Shown here piece after piece: positions 62,271-64,000 of a stretch of DNA of 64,000 bases. Numbering within the stretch: the first letter of the stretch is position 1; every line of letters starts with the position of its first letter. A program made the translations under genes and the position numbers. The notes beneath the pieces were generated by a model. That model had not been told where the DNA came from, made no database searches, and saw only the letters and a list, made by a program, of their open reading frames with translations. This DNA comes from Peptoniphilaceae bacterium (lineage in GTDB: Bacteria > Bacillota > Clostridia > Tissierellales > Peptoniphilaceae), in contig CABJAE010000010.1 of NCBI GenBank assembly GCA_902363535.1, positions 30,961 through 94,960 of the forward strand. The letters run 5' to 3'.

Positions 62271-63455
62271 ATGCCTAAATTTGCAAAAAGAATGGACAAT
62301 CTGAAAGCGTCTGAAATCCGTGAGCTACTCGCTTTAACGGCTGACCCGAGCATTATTTCTTTCGCCGGCGGTCTTCCCGCAGCTGAATTATTCCCCATTG
62401 ACAAATGGATCGAAGCTGAAAACAAAGTCATGAAAGAAAACGGTGCCGCTGCCCTTCAATACGGCCCCACCGACGGCTACAAACGCTTAAGAGAACACTG
62501 CATTACCCGCATGAATAAAGTCGGCGTTAAAAACGTCGAAGCCGATGACATTCAAGTTCTTTCCGGTTCCCAACAAGGTCTGGACTTCATGGCCAGAATC
62601 TTTATCGATCCGGGCGATTACATCGTCGTTGAAAGTCCTACTTACTTAGGCGCATTGAACGCCTTTAAAGCTTACGAACCCAAGTTCTTGCAAGTGCCCC
62701 TCGACGAAGACGGCATGGTTCTCGAAGACCTCGAAAATGCATTAAAGAACAACGACAACGTTAAGTTTATCTACGTCATTTCCGACTTCCAAAACCCCTC
62801 CGGCAAAACCTGGACCATGGAACGCCGCAAAGGTTTAATCGAATTGGCCAACAAATACGACGTCATGATTCTTGAAGACAACCCCTACGGCGAATTACGT
62901 TTCGAAGGCGAAATCCAACCGTCTCTTCGCAGCTTAGACACCGAAGATCGCGTTATCTTCATGGGTACCTTCTCCAAGATCTTCAGCCCCGGCATCCGCG
63001 TCGGTTGGTTCAACGCAGCTAAAGAAGTTCTCGAAAAATTCAACATGGTTAAACAAGGTGCCGACCTTCAAACCTCGACCACGACGCAAATGATCCTGGC
63101 TCAATTCCTCGACGACAACGACTTGGAAGCACACATTGACAGCATCATCGAAGTTTACGGCAAACGTAAAAACATCATGGTCGAAGCCATGAAGAAATAC
63201 TTCCCGAAAGAAGTTACCTTCACCAATCCCGAAGGCGGCCTCTTCCTGTGGGTAACCCTTCCCGAACACTTAAACGCTCGCGACATCGCTGTTAAAGCCA
63301 TCGAAAAGAAAGTTGCTTTCGTACCCGGCGGCGCTTTCTATCCCGACAGCCCGGAAGAAAACCACTTCCGTCTGAACTACAGCTGCATGTCCGAAGAAAA
63401 AATCGAAGAAGGCATTAAGCGCTTAGGCGAAGTTTTAACCGAAGCTGTTAAATAA
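62271..63455 (+). CDS. PLP-dependent aminotransferase (class I, 2-aminoadipate/aromatic type)
   Basis: A 394-residue aminotransferase of the fold-type I, LysN/MocR-like group. SFAGGLPAAELFP near the start, LSGSQQGLDF, DFQNPSGKTW, EDNPYGELRF and GTFSKIFSPGIRVGW with the PLP-binding Lys are all present. It transfers amino groups between alpha-amino acids and 2-oxoglutarate; the exact substrate (branched-chain, aromatic or 2-aminoadipate) is unclear. It lacks the DNA-binding domain of MocR regulators. Codon use (many GTT, GCT, CGT, GAA) differs from the C-ending habit of neighbours, suggesting high expression. GGAG lies 7 bases before the ATG. Confidence 0.93.
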   Translation: MPKFAKRMDNLKASEIRELLALTADPSIISFAGGLPAAELFPIDKWIEAENKVMKENGAAALQYGPTDGYKRLREHCITRMNKVGVKNVEADDIQVLSGSQQGLDFMARIFIDPGDYIVVESPTYLGALNAFKAYEPKFLQVPLDEDGMVLEDLENALKNNDNVKFIYVISDFQNPSGKTWTMERRKGLIELANKYDVMILEDNPYGELRFEGEIQPSLRSLDTEDRVIFMGTFSKIFSPGIRVGWFNAAKEVLEKFNMVKQGADLQTSTTTQMILAQFLDDNDLEAHIDSIIEVYGKRKNIMVEAMKKYFPKEVTFTNPEGGLFLWVTLPEHLNARDIAVKAIEKKVAFVPGGAFYPDSPEENHFRLNYSCMSEEKIEEGIKRLGEVLTEAVK

Positions 63456-63467
63456 GCCCGATACAAA

Positions 63468-63502
63468 ATCCGTTGGCGGTCTTTCCGTCGGCGGATTTTT
63501 TT
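63468..63502 (+). terminator. Terminator after the aminotransferase gene
   Basis: ATCCGTTGGCGG, loop TCTTT, CCGTCGGCGGAT (63468-63496, two G-U pairs) followed by seven T. Confidence 0.9.
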
Positions 63503-63664
63503 ATTGCGCGTTTCCGTGAACGTACTGCAAGGGATGCCTGTTGCGGGGGTCGGAAGAAAATCCTTCGTGGGGCTTTTTTATGGTGTCGGGAGGGCTTGCT
63601 CCTCGTGTATCACACGCTTTTTGCTTCCCCTTGCCCGTTAAATTCCCTTACATGGCCTCACTCT
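63503..63664. other. Gene-free stretch before the ISL3 element
   Basis: About 160 bases without a supported gene, promoter or hairpin. Short open frames here have no ribosome-binding site and no recognisable protein. Confidence 0.5.
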
Positions 63665-63720
63665 TTGAATCGACTGCGGCCCTTTTCTCCTTGAATCGAC
63701 TGCCTGCCTCCCTTGAATCG
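63665..63720. repeat. Three spaced TTGAATCG repeats next to the ISL3 end
   Basis: TTGAATCG occurs at 63665-63672, 63691-63698 and 63713-63720; the first two extend to TTGAATCGACTGC. The starts are 26 and 22 bases apart. They end 8 bases before the left terminus of the ISL3 element. Confidence 0.7.
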
Positions 63721-63728
63721 GTTTTTCA

Positions 63729-64000
63729 GGCTCTATAATATCCATTGGGGAGTAAGCTCCTCAATGGATATTTTTGTGCAAAAAGATAGCACTTGTTTTC
63801 CCTATCACCTAAAATTAAATCACCACAACATAATAAAGGGGGGGCAAACAAGTGCAAAACAATATTACCACATTACTTTTAGGAATCCAAGATGTCGAGG
63901 TCACCGGTGTTTCAGAAGAAAGACGGCTCATTACCATTGACTGCAAACCCGTTCATGATCGGGTTTGTCCTCACTGTGGCTCGACCCACGCTTGGGTCCA
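63729..64000 (+). mobile_element. ISL3-family insertion sequence, left end
   Basis: The likely left terminus GGCTCTATAATATCCATTGG begins at 63729 and runs into an inner inverted repeat (ATATCCATTGGGGAG, loop TAAG, CTCCTCAATGGATAT). The transposase starts 123 bases further. The element continues past the window, so its right end and target duplication are not visible. The same terminus occurs in the 51-bp palindrome at 43984-44034. Confidence 0.8.
63852..64000 (+). CDS. ISL3-family transposase (N-terminal part)
   Basis: The first 49 residues are visible. They read VQNNITTLLLGIQDVEV, then RLITIDCKPV and VCPHCGS with a following CxxC-type half of the N-terminal zinc finger (HAW) typical of ISL3 transposases. 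GTG at 63852 is the start: an in-frame TAA lies 15 bases upstream and AAGGGGGGG precedes it. The catalytic DDE domain is beyond the window. Confidence 0.88.
   Translation, partial: MQNNITTLLLGIQDVEVTGVSEERRLITIDCKPVHDRVCPHCGSTHAWV

Overview
This looks like a chromosomal window from a low-complexity-genome, strictly anaerobic Gram-positive bacterium (Bacillota, most like the Peptoniphilaceae/Tissierellia group; this placement is inference from gene content and protein style, not from a search). The reasons are: a WalRK two-component system, a class III (anaerobic) ribonucleotide reductase as the only RNR seen, a V-type rather than F-type ATPase, ThyX instead of ThyA, Firmicute-type neighbourhoods (cysS-mrnC-rlmB-yacP, ywlC-ywlE-rpiB-upp-tagO-mnaA), and CIRCE-controlled groESL. 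Base composition is a little above half G+C by eye. Genes are very tightly packed, with many 1- to 23-base overlaps and an unusually high number of TTG and GTG starts.

Layout. 1-3.8 kb: walR-walK-walH (cell-wall stress signalling, walH cut by the window edge). 3.8-5.0 kb: chorismate mutase and a divergent RimK-like ATP-grasp ligase. 5.1-5.4 kb: remnant of an IS1182-type transposase. 5.4-13 kb: secreted G5/3D protein, NUDIX-patatin-MscL operon, dCMP deaminase, RNase H, larE-larC (nickel-pincer cofactor), pta. 13.0-13.5 kb: three tRNA genes (Pro, Pro, Arg). 13.5-19.5 kb: one long minus-strand operon from TsaC/Sua5 through YwlE, RpiB, Upp, TagO, MnaA to a D,D-carboxypeptidase. 19.5-25.3 kb: hydrolase, Ung and a Trk potassium module with two different TrkA proteins. 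25.4-31.2 kb: mixed plus-strand genes (LURP-one-like, hexapeptide protein, DppA, HAD, VanZ, an unrecognised zinc-ribbon/TPR membrane protein, PPK2) with TadA and PspC on the other strand. 31.2-33.9 kb: pantothenate genes panG-like, panB, panC. 34-38.8 kb: unknown gene, cysS, mrnC, thyX, rlmB, yacP. 39-41 kb: groES-groEL. 41.2-43.9 kb: nrdD-nrdG behind putative NrdR boxes. 44-47.6 kb: Na/Pi and alanine symporters and a 36-residue membrane peptide. 47.7-56.8 kb: nine-gene V-ATPase operon. 57.2-63.5 kb: Lrp regulator, hom, asd, nitrilase, M20 amidohydrolase, aminotransferase. 63.7 kb to end: left end of an ISL3-family insertion sequence.

How the parts connect. The hom/asd pair (aspartate-family amino acids) is driven from one 33-bp palindrome that encodes a sigma-A-type promoter on each strand, so the two promoters overlap completely. 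TagO, MnaA, the D,D-carboxypeptidase and WalRKH all bear on the cell wall. The sodium- or proton-coupled AgcS and Na/Pi carriers sit next to the V-ATPase that could sustain the ion gradient.

I did not find a CRISPR array, prophage, toxin-antitoxin or other obvious defence system. The most unusual items are regulatory or structural: the symmetric hom/asd promoter, a palindromic Shine-Dalgarno shared by two divergent genes, a 51-bp palindrome apparently made from the two ends of the ISL3 element, an isolated 36-residue membrane peptide with its own promoter and terminator, and two uncharacterised multi-domain proteins.
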